A stretch of 42,337 nucleotides of DNA. Origin: CAVZLD01 sp964522605. Its GTDB lineage: Bacteria; Planctomycetota; Planctomycetia; Pirellulales; Pirellulaceae. Location of the stretch: assembly GCA_964522605.1 (NCBI GenBank), contig CAZFWV010000020.1, positions 1 to 42,337 of the forward strand. The letters are read 5' to 3'. The notes beneath the pieces were generated by a model that was given only the letters and a program-made list of their open reading frames with translations, was not told the origin of the DNA and searched no databases. The first letter of the stretch is position 1; each line of letters opens with the position of its first letter. Shown here piece by piece: positions 25,607 through 34,587 of this stretch. Both the position numbers and the translations under genes were made by a program.

Positions 25607-26728
25607 ATGCGTGCCGCCTATGTCCACGTGCCCTTCTGTCGTCATCGATGCGGATACTGCAATTTTACAGTCGCGGCTGGCCGAGACGACCTGATCGAAG
25701 ACTACCTGGGGGCGCTCGAGCGCGAATTGAGCAGCCTGGAAACGGCGCGGCCGGTCGCGACGCTCTACTTCGGTGGCGGCACGCCGACGCATCTCCCCCC
25801 GCATCAGCTCGAACGATTGCTCAAACTGGTGACACACTGGTTCGTGCGATCGGCGGATGGAGAATTCAGTGTCGAAGCGAATCCGGTGGATGTCGACTCC
25901 ACTCGACTTCGCATCCTGACCGATTACGGCGTGAATCGATTGAGTCTGGGAGTGCAATCGTTCAATGCCGACAAGTTACGATTGTTGGAGCGGGACCATC
26001 GGGCAGCCGACATCAATCGCGCGATCGATGTCGCTCGGCAATACATCCCGAATCTTGCGGCGGATCTGATCTTCGCTGTGCCGGGCGAGTCTCGCGCGGT
26101 ATGGCGGAAAGACCTCGCGGAGGCGCAGCGGCTGCAGTTGCCGCATCTGTCGACATATGGTTTGACCTACGAACGCGGGGCACGCTTCTGGAGCCTGCGA
26201 GAAAGGCACCAATTGCAACCGGTTGACGAAGAACTCGAGCGATGGATGTACGAAACGGCGATCGATGAACTGACGGCGGCCGGTTGGGAGCACTATGAGA
26301 TCTCGAACTTCGCCCGTCCAGGAGCACGCAGTCGTCACAACGAGATCTATTGGACAGGGGGCGAATACTACGCCGCAGGCCCCGGCGCGGCTCGGCATCT
26401 GGACGGTCGCCGCGAAATGAATCATCGCAGCACATCGACTTACATCCGACGGGTCCTCGCCGGCCAATCCCCCGTCGCCGAATGGGAACAACTCGACCCC
26501 GAAGACCGCGCCCGTGAACAACTCGTCTTTGCCTTGCGACGCCTCGAGGGAGTCGATCCAAATCGATTTCAGCGGGAGACGGGGTTTGGCGTCGCCGAAC
26601 TGCTCGGCGAATCGCTCCATCGGTACCGGCAGCTCGGGCTGTTGGATTTCGACGAGACGCACCTGCGTCTCACCCGCGCAGGACTTCTGGTCAGCGATTC
26701 GCTGTGGCCAGAAGTTCTGCGGGTGTGA
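25607..26728 (+). CDS. hemW: HemW-like radical SAM protein
   Basis: A 373-residue radical SAM protein. The cluster motif CRHRCGYC (Cys11, Cys15, Cys18) is followed by FGGGTPTHL, SVEANP and SLGVQSFN, and near the end come RHNEIYW, AGPGAARHLDGRREMN and TYIRRVL. These are typical of HemW, the heme chaperone formerly called oxygen-independent coproporphyrinogen III oxidase-like. HemN proper usually has an additional Cys and N-terminal extension, absent here. It ends 12 bases before the convergent selenoprotein gene. Confidence 0.9.
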   Translation: MRAAYVHVPFCRHRCGYCNFTVAAGRDDLIEDYLGALERELSSLETARPVATLYFGGGTPTHLPPHQLERLLKLVTHWFVRSADGEFSVEANPVDVDSTRLRILTDYGVNRLSLGVQSFNADKLRLLERDHRAADINRAIDVARQYIPNLAADLIFAVPGESRAVWRKDLAEAQRLQLPHLSTYGLTYERGARFWSLRERHQLQPVDEELERWMYETAIDELTAAGWEHYEISNFARPGARSRHNEIYWTGGEYYAAGPGAARHLDGRREMNHRSTSTYIRRVLAGQSPVAEWEQLDPEDRAREQLVFALRRLEGVDPNRFQRETGFGVAELLGESLHRYRQLGLLDFDETHLRLTRAGLLVSDSLWPEVLRV

Positions 26729-26740
26729 TCGCTCGTGGTG

Positions 26741-27094
26741 CTATTTTCCGCCGAGCAGCTTGTCGTAGGTGGCCTCGTCGAATCCCACGATCAGAGTTTT
26801 GCCCTTCCGCAATGTGGGAGCGCGTAGGTTTCCCGTCGGGCCAAGCAGAACTTTCTTCAAAGTCTCGCGATCGGGTTCCTCTTTGCGCAGGTCCAAATGG
26901 ACCACTTGCTTTCCCTTGGCCGCGTAAACCTGTTGGATTCCTTCCACCAGTTTCAACGCGTCTTTTTCCTTCAGAGTCGTCTTTCGTGCGTCGACTTGTT
27001 CAGCCGGCTCGATCCGGGCGTCCGCAAGAAACTCTTGCGTCTTCGCGCACGTCTTTCAGCCCGGTCGGTGATAACTCCAGTCGATCTTTGCCAT
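26741..27094 (-). CDS. Probable selenoprotein, ArsC/thioredoxin-fold with UxxC motif
   Basis: A 117-residue protein if the in-frame TGA at 27056-27058 is read as selenocysteine (codon 13). The start ATG 27094 (MAKIDWSYHRPG) has a perfect AGGAGG eight bases upstream. After the TGA, KTC follows, giving U-K-T-C, a redox UxxC motif where relatives have CxxC; then AKTQEFLADARI, EQVDARKTTLKEKDAL, LRAPTLRKGKTLIVGFDEATY. The pattern resembles ArsC/Spx-type thioredoxin-fold proteins, with a conserved P near APTLRKG. From memory, databases contain 'ArsC family (seleno)protein' entries. A 6-bp hairpin with GU in its loop begins 16 bases after the TGA (see SECIS). Without Sec, the frame would be split by the stop; the downstream part alone lacks the start and active site. 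It is divergent from mutY, 93 bases away. Confidence 0.85.
27023..27039 (-). promoter_or_regulatory. Bacterial SECIS-like hairpin
   Basis: In the mRNA, CGCAAG-AGUUU-CUUGCG forms a perfect 6-bp stem with a 5-base loop. It starts 16 bases after the UGA at 27056-27058, so the loop lies 22 bases from it. The loop has G as its second base followed by U. Stem, loop and distance match what is known of bacterial SECIS elements, which bind SelB for selenocysteine insertion. It lies within the coding region, as required in bacteria. Confidence 0.8.
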
Positions 27095-27187
27095 GACCGA
27101 TACCTCCTGTCGTATTGGGGGAACATATCGAGTAGAACCCATCGTACCACAGTCGACGACTTTCACGAATGAGGAGTTGCAGGATCG

Positions 27188-28306
27188 ATGAAATCGTCTG
27201 CCGATTCGGAGCAACGATGGGCGTGCGGAGTGACGGATCCCGCCTGGAAGCGTGAACTGCGCCGTCGCCTGCTGCGCTGGTTTGATCAACACCAGCGCGA
27301 TCTGCCATGGCGACGGACACGCGACCCGTACGCAATCTGGGTCAGCGAAATCATGCTGCAGCAAACGCGCGTCGATGCGGTACGGGCATACTTTGAACGC
27401 TTTCTGGCACGCTTTCCCTCGGTGGCCGATTTGGCAGCTGCCGACGAACAGGAAGTCCTGCGACTGTGGGAAGGGCTAGGCTATTATCGCCGAGCTCGCC
27501 AGTTGCACGAGGCGGCGCGACGCGTCGTCCAACAACACGCAGGCCAATTCCCGCGACAGGTGGATCAGGTCCGCGCACTTCCCGGGATCGGAAGGTACAC
27601 AGCCGGCGCAATTCTGTCGATCGCGTTTGACGATCGACAACCGATCCTGGAAGGCAACACGATCCGCCTGTTCAGCCGTTTGCTCGCCTACCGCGACGAT
27701 CCGCGCAGCGCCGCCGGTCAACGAACACTTTGGGAGTTTGCCACCACGATCTTGCCGCAGAAACGCGTGGGCGCATTCAATCAGGCCCTGATGGAGTTGG
27801 GCAGCGAGGTCTGTCGTCCTCGATCGCCCCAATGCGATGCGTGTCCCGTGGCGATGCTTTGTCCCACACGGGCCCACGGGTGGCAGCAACAGATTCCCGT
27901 TGCGGCGCGACGACCGGTTTACGAGGACCGTCATGAGGTAGCGATCGTGGTGCGTCGCGGACCGTACGTCCTGCTGCGGCGCTGCGGGCCCGACGAACGC
28001 TGGGCCGGGATGTGGGATTTTCTCAGATTCCCGGCGGCCGACGGCGGAGAGCTGGATCGACTTCTGGTGCGGAAAGTCCGCGAACAGAGCGGCATCGCGG
28101 TTCGTCCAGGGCCTCGACTGACTGTGTTGCAGCATGGAGTGACTCGCTTTCGAATCACACTCACCTGCCACGAAGCACAATACCGATCCGGGCGCGTGCC
28201 CACGGATGTCGATTGGATCTGGGTTCAGCCGCGCGAGTTGGACCGCTATCCGCTCAGTGTGCCCGGTCGGAAGATCAGTCGCCTGCTGCACGAGCGTAGC
28301 GGATGA
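27188..28306 (+). CDS. mutY: A/G-specific adenine glycosylase, MutY
   Basis: MutY removes adenine mispaired with 8-oxoguanine. The 372-residue protein has the helix-hairpin-helix GIGRYTAGAIL (about 133-143), the catalytic Glu54 (SEIMLQQT), the 4Fe-4S cysteines C209, C216, C219, C225 (C-x6-C-x2-C-x5-C) and a C-terminal NUDIX-like domain (from about residue 248). Two deviations are visible. The catalytic Asp of the usual PILDGN is Glu155 (PILEGN), and the 8-oxoG-sensing Phe-Ser-His of the C-terminal domain appears as Val-Thr-Arg (318-320) in QHGVTRFRI. Start ATG 27188 follows AGGA. It is divergent from the selenoprotein. Confidence 0.92.
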   Translation: MKSSADSEQRWACGVTDPAWKRELRRRLLRWFDQHQRDLPWRRTRDPYAIWVSEIMLQQTRVDAVRAYFERFLARFPSVADLAAADEQEVLRLWEGLGYYRRARQLHEAARRVVQQHAGQFPRQVDQVRALPGIGRYTAGAILSIAFDDRQPILEGNTIRLFSRLLAYRDDPRSAAGQRTLWEFATTILPQKRVGAFNQALMELGSEVCRPRSPQCDACPVAMLCPTRAHGWQQQIPVAARRPVYEDRHEVAIVVRRGPYVLLRRCGPDERWAGMWDFLRFPAADGGELDRLLVRKVREQSGIAVRPGPRLTVLQHGVTRFRITLTCHEAQYRSGRVPTDVDWIWVQPRELDRYPLSVPGRKISRLLHERSG

Positions 28307-28335
28307 TCCGCGCATAGCGCGGAGAGGTTCAACGG

Positions 28336-28359
28336 AGTGCGGCAGAGCCGCAACCCAAC
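28336..28359 (+). repeat. Intergenic hairpin repeat, copy 2
   Basis: A near-identical partner (23 of 24) of the sequence beside the gap at 15694-15717. The core TGCGGC-AGA-GCCGCA is a perfect 6-bp stem with a 3-base loop. It lies 30 bases after the mutY stop codon and is followed by the inverted repeat at 28389-28451. Confidence 0.8.
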
Positions 28360-28388
28360 GGGGCGCTTCCGCACCCGGCGCAATCGGT

Positions 28389-28451
28389 GTGCCACTGGCT
28401 TTGCCAGTGTTCTTTTGAGTCGAGGAAAAGCACTGGCAAAGCCAGTGGCAC
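28389..28451. repeat. Nested palindrome: two 21-bp inverted arms, each itself a hairpin
   Basis: Arms at 28389-28409 and 28431-28451 are perfect reverse complements across 21 bases, separated by 21 bases. Each arm also contains CACTGGC-TTT-GCCAGTG (or its complement), a 7-bp stem with a 3-base loop. The element lies between mutY and the convergent end of the 1333-residue gene, so it can act as a bidirectional terminator or be a REP-like mobile repeat. The whole 28307-28581 stretch holds no gene. Confidence 0.88.
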
Positions 28452-28581
28452 GCGGCGCAACTTCCGTCATTTCCCCAACTGGCTCGGTGCGGTCGAAGAG
28501 AGGCCGCGGATGTCGCGGAGGATACGGATGACCGCGGATCACGGGGTGCTCGTTCGTTTGATCGGTGGAGCGCTGAGTGCA

Positions 28582-31500
28582 CTATTCCTGGGAGGGCAGA
28601 TTCCATTTCTCGATCTGTCGCTGGACGTCTTCGATCGTCAGTTCGACGGTCGGCAGCAGCGCCTCGAACAGCCGTTGCTCGTCCGGCTGTCGCGTGCCCG
28701 CTCGAACGCGCCGCAGTTCTTCATCCAAGGCGAGCAGCCAGGCGGGCGGATCGAAACCGACGCCGGACGGTTTCTGCATCAACTGCGACGTCTCGTGCTC
28801 GAGAATCGCGAACGCTTCAAGCGAATGATGACGCGTCGCGGGTTCGACGAGTGCTCGCATTCGATCAATCACCAGCGGACGAAGGAATCGTTCGTGGATT
28901 CGGTCGGCCACGGTGGACAGCCGCATGGCATAGCGTTTCTGGAGTCGCGACAGGCGTTCGATGTAGCGGTCTGCCTCATCGGAAATCCGTTCTGTGAGCG
29001 CCAACCGCCATTGTTCCGCCGCGTCGTTGCGACCGCGGCGCACCAGCATTTCGTGCACGATCGCGACCGGCTTGAGATTCCAGACGACGCGTTCATAGTC
29101 GCTGAGCAATCGGAGAAAATCGAGCAGGTTGTACAGCAAATCCCCTCGGTCCGACTGAGTCGTCGTGCTGTTGTAATCGCGGTACTCCGAATAATTCTCG
29201 ACGACTGCCTCCAGCACGAGCGTCAATTGGGCGACCGCTTGTTCAAAGCTCTGTCGATTGTTCAGCTCATCGAGCAGCGAGGGATGAAAATCCGCAGGAC
29301 TCTCCTCCATCAAATCCTGAAGCCATTCATCGACGCCCTGAAAAAGGATGCTCCGTACGTTGGCCAGGCTGAGAAATTGCTGAGTAAATAGCCCGTCGCC
29401 ATGGCGTTTGATGAAGCGGATCAACTGTTGCCACGCTTCGCGCGACTTGACTTTTTCCAAGACCGAGAGACGCAGCGTACGGCTGTGGGCCAGCCAGGTC
29501 ACGAGCATCGATTCGGTCATACTCTCCAGGCAGGAAACCAGTTCCGGATCCGAATCGGGGCTCATTCCCGACGGAGCGAGATCTTGAGATTCATCGACGT
29601 TCGTTGCGCGGATAATGCAGTCGATCAGGGCCCGAAATCCCACTTCAAACAGGTCGTCAAACTCGGTCACCGCGCCCTGACCCGAGGGTACCGATCGTTC
29701 CATCACGCGAATGACTTCGATCAATTCGCGCGTTTCGGCGAGCAGGCCTAATCGAGGCAGCCAGGCGAGCAGGACGCGCAACATCTGCTGACGAATCCGC
29801 ACCGCGACGATCTGCTTGGGATTTCCCCCGCGGACTAACGGCACATACAAAATTGGTTGGCGGCGCAGTGCGGCAGTCAGTTCCCGCCAAGCGGACTTGA
29901 CTTCGCGCTGCTGCCCCCGAATGGCGGCGCGGAGCAGCGCAACGGCCTGGGATTCGTCGGCGGGTAGATCGGTCGGAGGAGATTCCAGCGCACAGATGAT
30001 CACGTGGCCGGTCAAAGCCGTTTCGACACTGGCGGCAATGACGTGCTCCATCAACGATTCCTTGATCATCCGCTCGCGATCAAATTCCGCGCGTGAAAGA
30101 TAATCGTAATTGGGAGTTGCCAAGCGGTGGCGACCGACCTCCAGCAGTAATCGTTCGAGCTGGCTGCGGATTTCTGTGGAGTGTCGAAGCCAATGATCAA
30201 GTGCGTCACGGAACTCAGTTGGTTCATCGGTTGCTTCCGCGCGGGTCAGCCAAGCCAGCGTCGCGAGTCGTCGCAGTCGCGCGAGAGAATTGAGAAAAGC
30301 GAGGCGATTCACGATCTGATCGTGCGTAACGTCCAGTTGATCATCATGGGGGCCACCCGTATCGTGAATTGCACCCTCCACGCCATCGTCGGTGCTATCG
30401 CGATAAACGACATCCTCGTAGGCGGCCTCGTACAGATCGTCGACGGTCGGTTCTTCCTCCGCCTCGCCGAGTTCAAAATCGTCGTCGTCCGGAGGTTCTT
30501 CCGATCCGTTGCTCGGTGACAGACGGAACTGGGGGACTTCCCAGTAGATGCCGGCATTCGCTTCCAGGTAGTCGAAGAACTTCTGCGTGCGTCGCCAATC
30601 ATCCGCCGTAGCCGGTGTGCGACCCTCCGTCGCGGACAGGGAGGATTCGTCGGTCAGTTTCAGGACTTGGCAGAGCCAACAGAGGGCCAGGCGATAAAAT
30701 GATTCGTCCGCCTGTTCTAAGGGAATATTCTCCGCCTGTCCCAGCCAATGAATCAGCAGTGCACGAGCGGCGACCACGTCATGTCGTTCGAGCAACCGTT
30801 CGATCACCTGGCCATACGCTTTGGGGGACGTGAATTTTTCCGCGTAAGGGGCCCAAAAGCCGATGTCGCCCCGCGCTTCGCCGGCTTTGTGCCAGTGATT
30901 CAAGGCTTCCGCCACGTTTTCTGCCGAGCGAAACAGTTCCAGCGGATCCGCGCAATCGACACAACTGACTTCATGCACGGCGAATTGGTGCCACCACTTG
31001 GTGAAGTCTTCCAGTTGCAGTGCTACATCGCGGCAGATCTGCGCGTCATCGGCAGCGGCCGCCGCACTCCACAGCCGGCTGTACGTATCGATGACTTCAT
31101 CGACGACCTCAATCATCTCGTCGACGCGATGGTCGTGAATGCTGTTTTCCATCGCCGGGAAGAGACTGAAGTTGCCGTCAAACCCGAGAATATTCCACGG
31201 ATCGATCACCGCTCCACATTCGATTGCCCGCTGCAAAACCTCGCGGACCTCCCGCAAGTGCTGATCGGCTTGCTGCAAATCCTGTCGTGCCGTCGCTTGC
31301 TGTGCCAGAGTCAGATTGCAGTCGATCTGGCAAAGCATGCGGGCGGAGGCCACGGGCACGGAATTGAGCTGCCGATGAGCCGCTTCGGGATATCCCATCC
31401 GAGCGAACAGAGTCGCCAGACGAACGTGTTCCAATTGGGATGCGCGACAATCGGTCAATTGAGCGTTCAAGTGTTGTCGCGCTCCCCCGAACGGTTGCCG

Positions 31501-32583
31501 CAAATGTTTCGCCTCGGACCGCAGCCGCGCCGCATGACGCGGATCTTCCTCCGCCAGACGCTCCATTAACTGTTCGTAGAATGCGTCACGATACGCCGCG
31601 ACGCCCGGCAGCAGCTTGCTGAGCGTCGTCTCCGAATCGTGTGCGTCCGGGGCGGCTCCACTGATCCCCGAGGCCATGAGAATCGTCCCGGACAGCACCG
31701 CGGCCGCTTCTCGAATTCTCTGTTTCGCCACGGGGCCCTTGGCCGCTTCCAAGCGACTCATCAGCGCATCGAGCGTGACCTGCTGCACGACGAACCGGTG
31801 ATAGAATCCACGCGCATCGATCGCGTGCGGATCCCATTGTCCGAAATGGTAGTTCGGCCGTTTGTTGACCGGATGGTCGAAATCGTAGGCCCGTGGGTCA
31901 ACCGCCAACTCGCGTAAGTGATCCGGGTGGAAACAAGCGGCGCGCAAAATGGCCGGATCAGCCTGGCGCAACATCTCGAGTGCTTGTTCGACGACGGTAT
32001 GGTACGGCCCGACTGCGACGCCCGCTCCTTCGATAAACAGCGGGATCGGTCGCAGCTTTTCGTGTGGATAAGGTTCCAACGCCCGCGATTCGAGGATGGC
32101 AACCGGTCGGTGACCGACATAATCATTGAGCGATCGAATGGCCGCTTGCGTGATTCGCTCCGTCTCGTCCCATGGCGACCCTTGCTGCAGAATGGCTTCG
32201 GCGGCACGACCAACGAAGAACGGGCGAAAGAGTGTGGCTTCGGTCTGATGAAACAGCAGATCGCGATGAAATTCCAGATACTCCGGCAGCAGGTGGTCGA
32301 GCAGCAGATCGAGAACCTGCGCGGCCTGTTGCGGATCCTGAAAGGCTGTCGACTGGCTCGCCAACTGCGAGAGTCCTTCTCGCAACAAACGACCCACGTC
32401 GCGCCACGTAGCCGGATGGTCTGAGGCGCGCGGATCCGAGACCTCGGAGCCCTCGAGGCTCAGGTACAGCTGGTTCAGGTTCGCCAAGAACTGGGGATCG
32501 GTGGCACCAGAGGAGAAGTTCAGGTAACCGAGCACCTGTTCGAGAGCGGCCTGGCCGGCGGGCCCAAGATCTCGAAGCTCCAT
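28582..32583 (-). CDS. Large protein of unknown function (1333 residues)
   Basis: I do not recognise a family. The start at 32583 (MELRDLGPAGQ) is preceded by GAGGA about eight bases upstream; an open frame to 32964 lacks coding character. There is no signal peptide or membrane segment, so it is probably cytoplasmic. The sequence is predominantly alpha-helical by composition, with many Leu/Ala/Glu/Arg helices that suggest TPR- or HEAT-like solenoids (for example ALLIHWLGQAENIPLEQAD). One strongly acidic stretch lies at about residues 690-750 (near PPDDDDFELGEAEEEP). No catalytic motif was found. It may be a planctomycete scaffold or regulatory protein; that is a guess. It is divergent from the PQQ-like gene. 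Confidence 0.85.
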   Translation of the reverse strand: MELRDLGPAGQAALEQVLGYLNFSSGATDPQFLANLNQLYLSLEGSEVSDPRASDHPATWRDVGRLLREGLSQLASQSTAFQDPQQAAQVLDLLLDHLLPEYLEFHRDLLFHQTEATLFRPFFVGRAAEAILQQGSPWDETERITQAAIRSLNDYVGHRPVAILESRALEPYPHEKLRPIPLFIEGAGVAVGPYHTVVEQALEMLRQADPAILRAACFHPDHLRELAVDPRAYDFDHPVNKRPNYHFGQWDPHAIDARGFYHRFVVQQVTLDALMSRLEAAKGPVAKQRIREAAAVLSGTILMASGISGAAPDAHDSETTLSKLLPGVAAYRDAFYEQLMERLAEEDPRHAARLRSEAKHLRQPFGGARQHLNAQLTDCRASQLEHVRLATLFARMGYPEAAHRQLNSVPVASARMLCQIDCNLTLAQQATARQDLQQADQHLREVREVLQRAIECGAVIDPWNILGFDGNFSLFPAMENSIHDHRVDEMIEVVDEVIDTYSRLWSAAAAADDAQICRDVALQLEDFTKWWHQFAVHEVSCVDCADPLELFRSAENVAEALNHWHKAGEARGDIGFWAPYAEKFTSPKAYGQVIERLLERHDVVAARALLIHWLGQAENIPLEQADESFYRLALCWLCQVLKLTDESSLSATEGRTPATADDWRRTQKFFDYLEANAGIYWEVPQFRLSPSNGSEEPPDDDDFELGEAEEEPTVDDLYEAAYEDVVYRDSTDDGVEGAIHDTGGPHDDQLDVTHDQIVNRLAFLNSLARLRRLATLAWLTRAEATDEPTEFRDALDHWLRHSTEIRSQLERLLLEVGRHRLATPNYDYLSRAEFDRERMIKESLMEHVIAASVETALTGHVIICALESPPTDLPADESQAVALLRAAIRGQQREVKSAWRELTAALRRQPILYVPLVRGGNPKQIVAVRIRQQMLRVLLAWLPRLGLLAETRELIEVIRVMERSVPSGQGAVTEFDDLFEVGFRALIDCIIRATNVDESQDLAPSGMSPDSDPELVSCLESMTESMLVTWLAHSRTLRLSVLEKVKSREAWQQLIRFIKRHGDGLFTQQFLSLANVRSILFQGVDEWLQDLMEESPADFHPSLLDELNNRQSFEQAVAQLTLVLEAVVENYSEYRDYNSTTTQSDRGDLLYNLLDFLRLLSDYERVVWNLKPVAIVHEMLVRRGRNDAAEQWRLALTERISDEADRYIERLSRLQKRYAMRLSTVADRIHERFLRPLVIDRMRALVEPATRHHSLEAFAILEHETSQLMQKPSGVGFDPPAWLLALDEELRRVRAGTRQPDEQRLFEALLPTVELTIEDVQRQIEKWNLPSQE

Positions 32584-32908
32584 TCCCGTTTCCTCATGAG
32601 GTCCACTTGGCTTGCCCGGCAGGCCCCAACCGCCAACCGACAATCCCCCATGGTAAAGTCGCGTGGTTTTTTGGTCCATGGGACTGCCACCGCCCAAAAA
32701 CCCCATAAACGGCCCCTTCGCGACGAGCGAAACGTCGTCAGGCCGTGAATTTTTCGCTCTGCCCGCCGGAGGATCGAGTATCATGAAGGATGGTCCCCAG
32801 GCCGATGGGCAGGCGTTGCCTGAGGCGTGACCGTCACGGTAGGCGGAAGCTTCCGCTGGCTGGTTTCCCAAGAGCTTTTTCCTTCCCCTTCTCCCGAGGT
32901 TCCTGTTT
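32584..32908. other. Divergent intergenic region
   Basis: 325 bases between the starts of the 1333-residue protein (minus) and the PQQ-like protein (plus). It presumably carries both promoters. I see no hairpin, repeat or small gene that I can support. Confidence 0.5.
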
Positions 32909-34552
32909 ATGCCGTGCCGTCGTCGTGCAATCCCCTTGTTTCTCCTGCTGCTGACGCTTCCCACGCCGATCGTTCGTGCGCAATGGAATTCGGTTCTTCC
33001 CGCCCCGGTGATGCTCCGTCAAGCAGGCTTGACGCAGGCCTGGTCGACGCATGTGGAACTAGATCGCAGTCGCGCGCGAGTGAGCGGGATCACTCAGTAC
33101 GTCGTCGGGCTGAACGACTACGCGACGTATGAACGGACCGCACGAGAGATTTACGAAGTCGAATATGAGGGCGGGATGCGGCGGTTCGCGGAATTCGACT
33201 TGGACGCCTCGGGGCGACCGCTAGGACGAGCGGAAGCGATGCGGTTGGCAGAGAAGGCCGTGATTCAGTTGGAAGCCCGAGGCTTGAACCCGCAGCTGAA
33301 AACGCGTCGCGTTCCAGAGATCGAACTGTTCGTTCAGAGCACCAACGGCACGCTGCACTCGATCGATGCCGAAAACGGCAAGACAAACTGGGCCATCAGT
33401 GTGGGACAACCGAACTATCCGACGCTTCAGCCGGCGGCTAACGATCGGTATGTTTGTGTCGTGAATGGATCGCGGCTGTTTGTACTGCAGCGATCGAATG
33501 GCGAAACGGTGTGGGATCGCGACCTGTTGTGCAATCCGGCTTACGGTCCAGCGATGGGCGATGCGATGGTGTTTGTTCCCGGGATCAATGGCGAAATCGA
33601 AGGTTATTGGTTGCCGACGGACGAGGATTCGAATGATGGTCGGCCGCCCTGGACGTATCGCTCGGGGGCTCAGATCACCGGTCTGCCGACGGTCACCGCC
33701 ACCACCTGCAGTTGGCCAACCCAAGCGGGACAAATGTACGTTGCCGAGCTGGCTGAGCCGAAGGTCCAGTTCCGACTCGACACGGCCGGACCGATTCAAG
33801 GTTCCACCGTCTTCCTGCCACCTTCCATGTTGTTCGTCGCCTCGACGGACGGCTATGTGTTTTCGATCGATGAAGTGACCGGAGAGTTCCGCTGGGACTT
33901 TTCTTCTGGCGAGGCGATTCGTCAGGCACCGGTTGCGATCGGCGATTCTGTATTCGCCGTCACGGATCGTGACAATTTGTATTGCCTCTCGGCCGCCGAC
34001 GGCGCAGAGAAGTGGTTCGTTGCTCACGTTCGAGGCATCCTCGGTGCGAGCCAGGATCATCTCTATGTCTCCGGTCGATTGGGGGAATTGGCCGTGTTGG
34101 ATCTGAAGACCGGAGGACGTCTGGCAGCGCTGCCGGCGATGGGCCTTGATGCGCGGCTGATCAATGCGCAGACCGACCGACTCTTTCTGGGGACGCGCGC
34201 GGGACTGCTGCTGTGCCTGAAGCCCATTGGATCGGATTGGCCTACCGTCCATGTGCCGTTGCCCCAACCGCCCGAACAGACACCAGAGGACGGGACCGCG
34301 CCCACTCGGCCCGGGGAAGCCGCCCCGCCCGCGACCGATTCGTCGGACATGACCGAGGAAGATCCGTTCGGCGGCAGCATCTTCGGCGATGAGCCCCCCG
34401 CGGCAGACGCCGACGAAAACCCGTTTGATGTGGGTGGTGAGCCGCCGGCTGATGCAGGCGCCGATGAGGATCCGTTCGGCGGTGCAGGAGAGCAAGACGC
34501 GGGCGACGAAGACGGGGGGGCCGCGGCCGACGATCCGTTTGACTTCGGTTGA
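32909..34552 (+). CDS. Secreted PQQ-like beta-propeller protein with DPF tail
   Basis: A 547-residue exported protein. Signal peptide: RRR, a leucine-rich core (PLFLLLLTLP), then VRAQ. From about residue 135 it has PQQ/pyrrolo-quinoline-type propeller blades: GTLHSIDAENGKTNWAISVG, RLFVLQRSNGETVWDRDLL, GYVFSIDEVTGEFRWDF, NLYCLSAADGAEKWFV and ELAVLDLKTGGRLAALP. No quinone-binding enzyme residues were recognised, so it is likely structural or an assembly factor of the BamB kind. The last 100 residues are low-complexity acidic/proline sequence with four DPF-type motifs (EDPFGG, ENPFDV, EDPFGG, DDPFDF). GAGG lies nine bases before ATG 32909. Confidence 0.85.
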   Translation: MPCRRRAIPLFLLLLTLPTPIVRAQWNSVLPAPVMLRQAGLTQAWSTHVELDRSRARVSGITQYVVGLNDYATYERTAREIYEVEYEGGMRRFAEFDLDASGRPLGRAEAMRLAEKAVIQLEARGLNPQLKTRRVPEIELFVQSTNGTLHSIDAENGKTNWAISVGQPNYPTLQPAANDRYVCVVNGSRLFVLQRSNGETVWDRDLLCNPAYGPAMGDAMVFVPGINGEIEGYWLPTDEDSNDGRPPWTYRSGAQITGLPTVTATTCSWPTQAGQMYVAELAEPKVQFRLDTAGPIQGSTVFLPPSMLFVASTDGYVFSIDEVTGEFRWDFSSGEAIRQAPVAIGDSVFAVTDRDNLYCLSAADGAEKWFVAHVRGILGASQDHLYVSGRLGELAVLDLKTGGRLAALPAMGLDARLINAQTDRLFLGTRAGLLLCLKPIGSDWPTVHVPLPQPPEQTPEDGTAPTRPGEAAPPATDSSDMTEEDPFGGSIFGDEPPAADADENPFDVGGEPPADAGADEDPFGGAGEQDAGDEDGGAAADDPFDFG

Positions 34553-34587
34553 TTGCTCCCGACCCCGCCAGTCCGCGATGCAAGTGA

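Noticed and set aside
26741..26956. A 71-residue stand-alone protein or a frameshifted pseudogene
   Set aside because: The frame continues upstream through a single TGA to an ATG with AGGAGG; the UxxC position and hairpin favour selenocysteine over decay.
27476..28606. Minus-strand open frame over mutY
   Set aside because: Antisense to a clear MutY, and it translates the intergenic repeats.
28387..29391. Plus-strand open frame opposite the 1333-residue gene
   Set aside because: It starts inside the palindromic repeat and is antisense to a gene with a good ribosome-binding site; it has no motifs.
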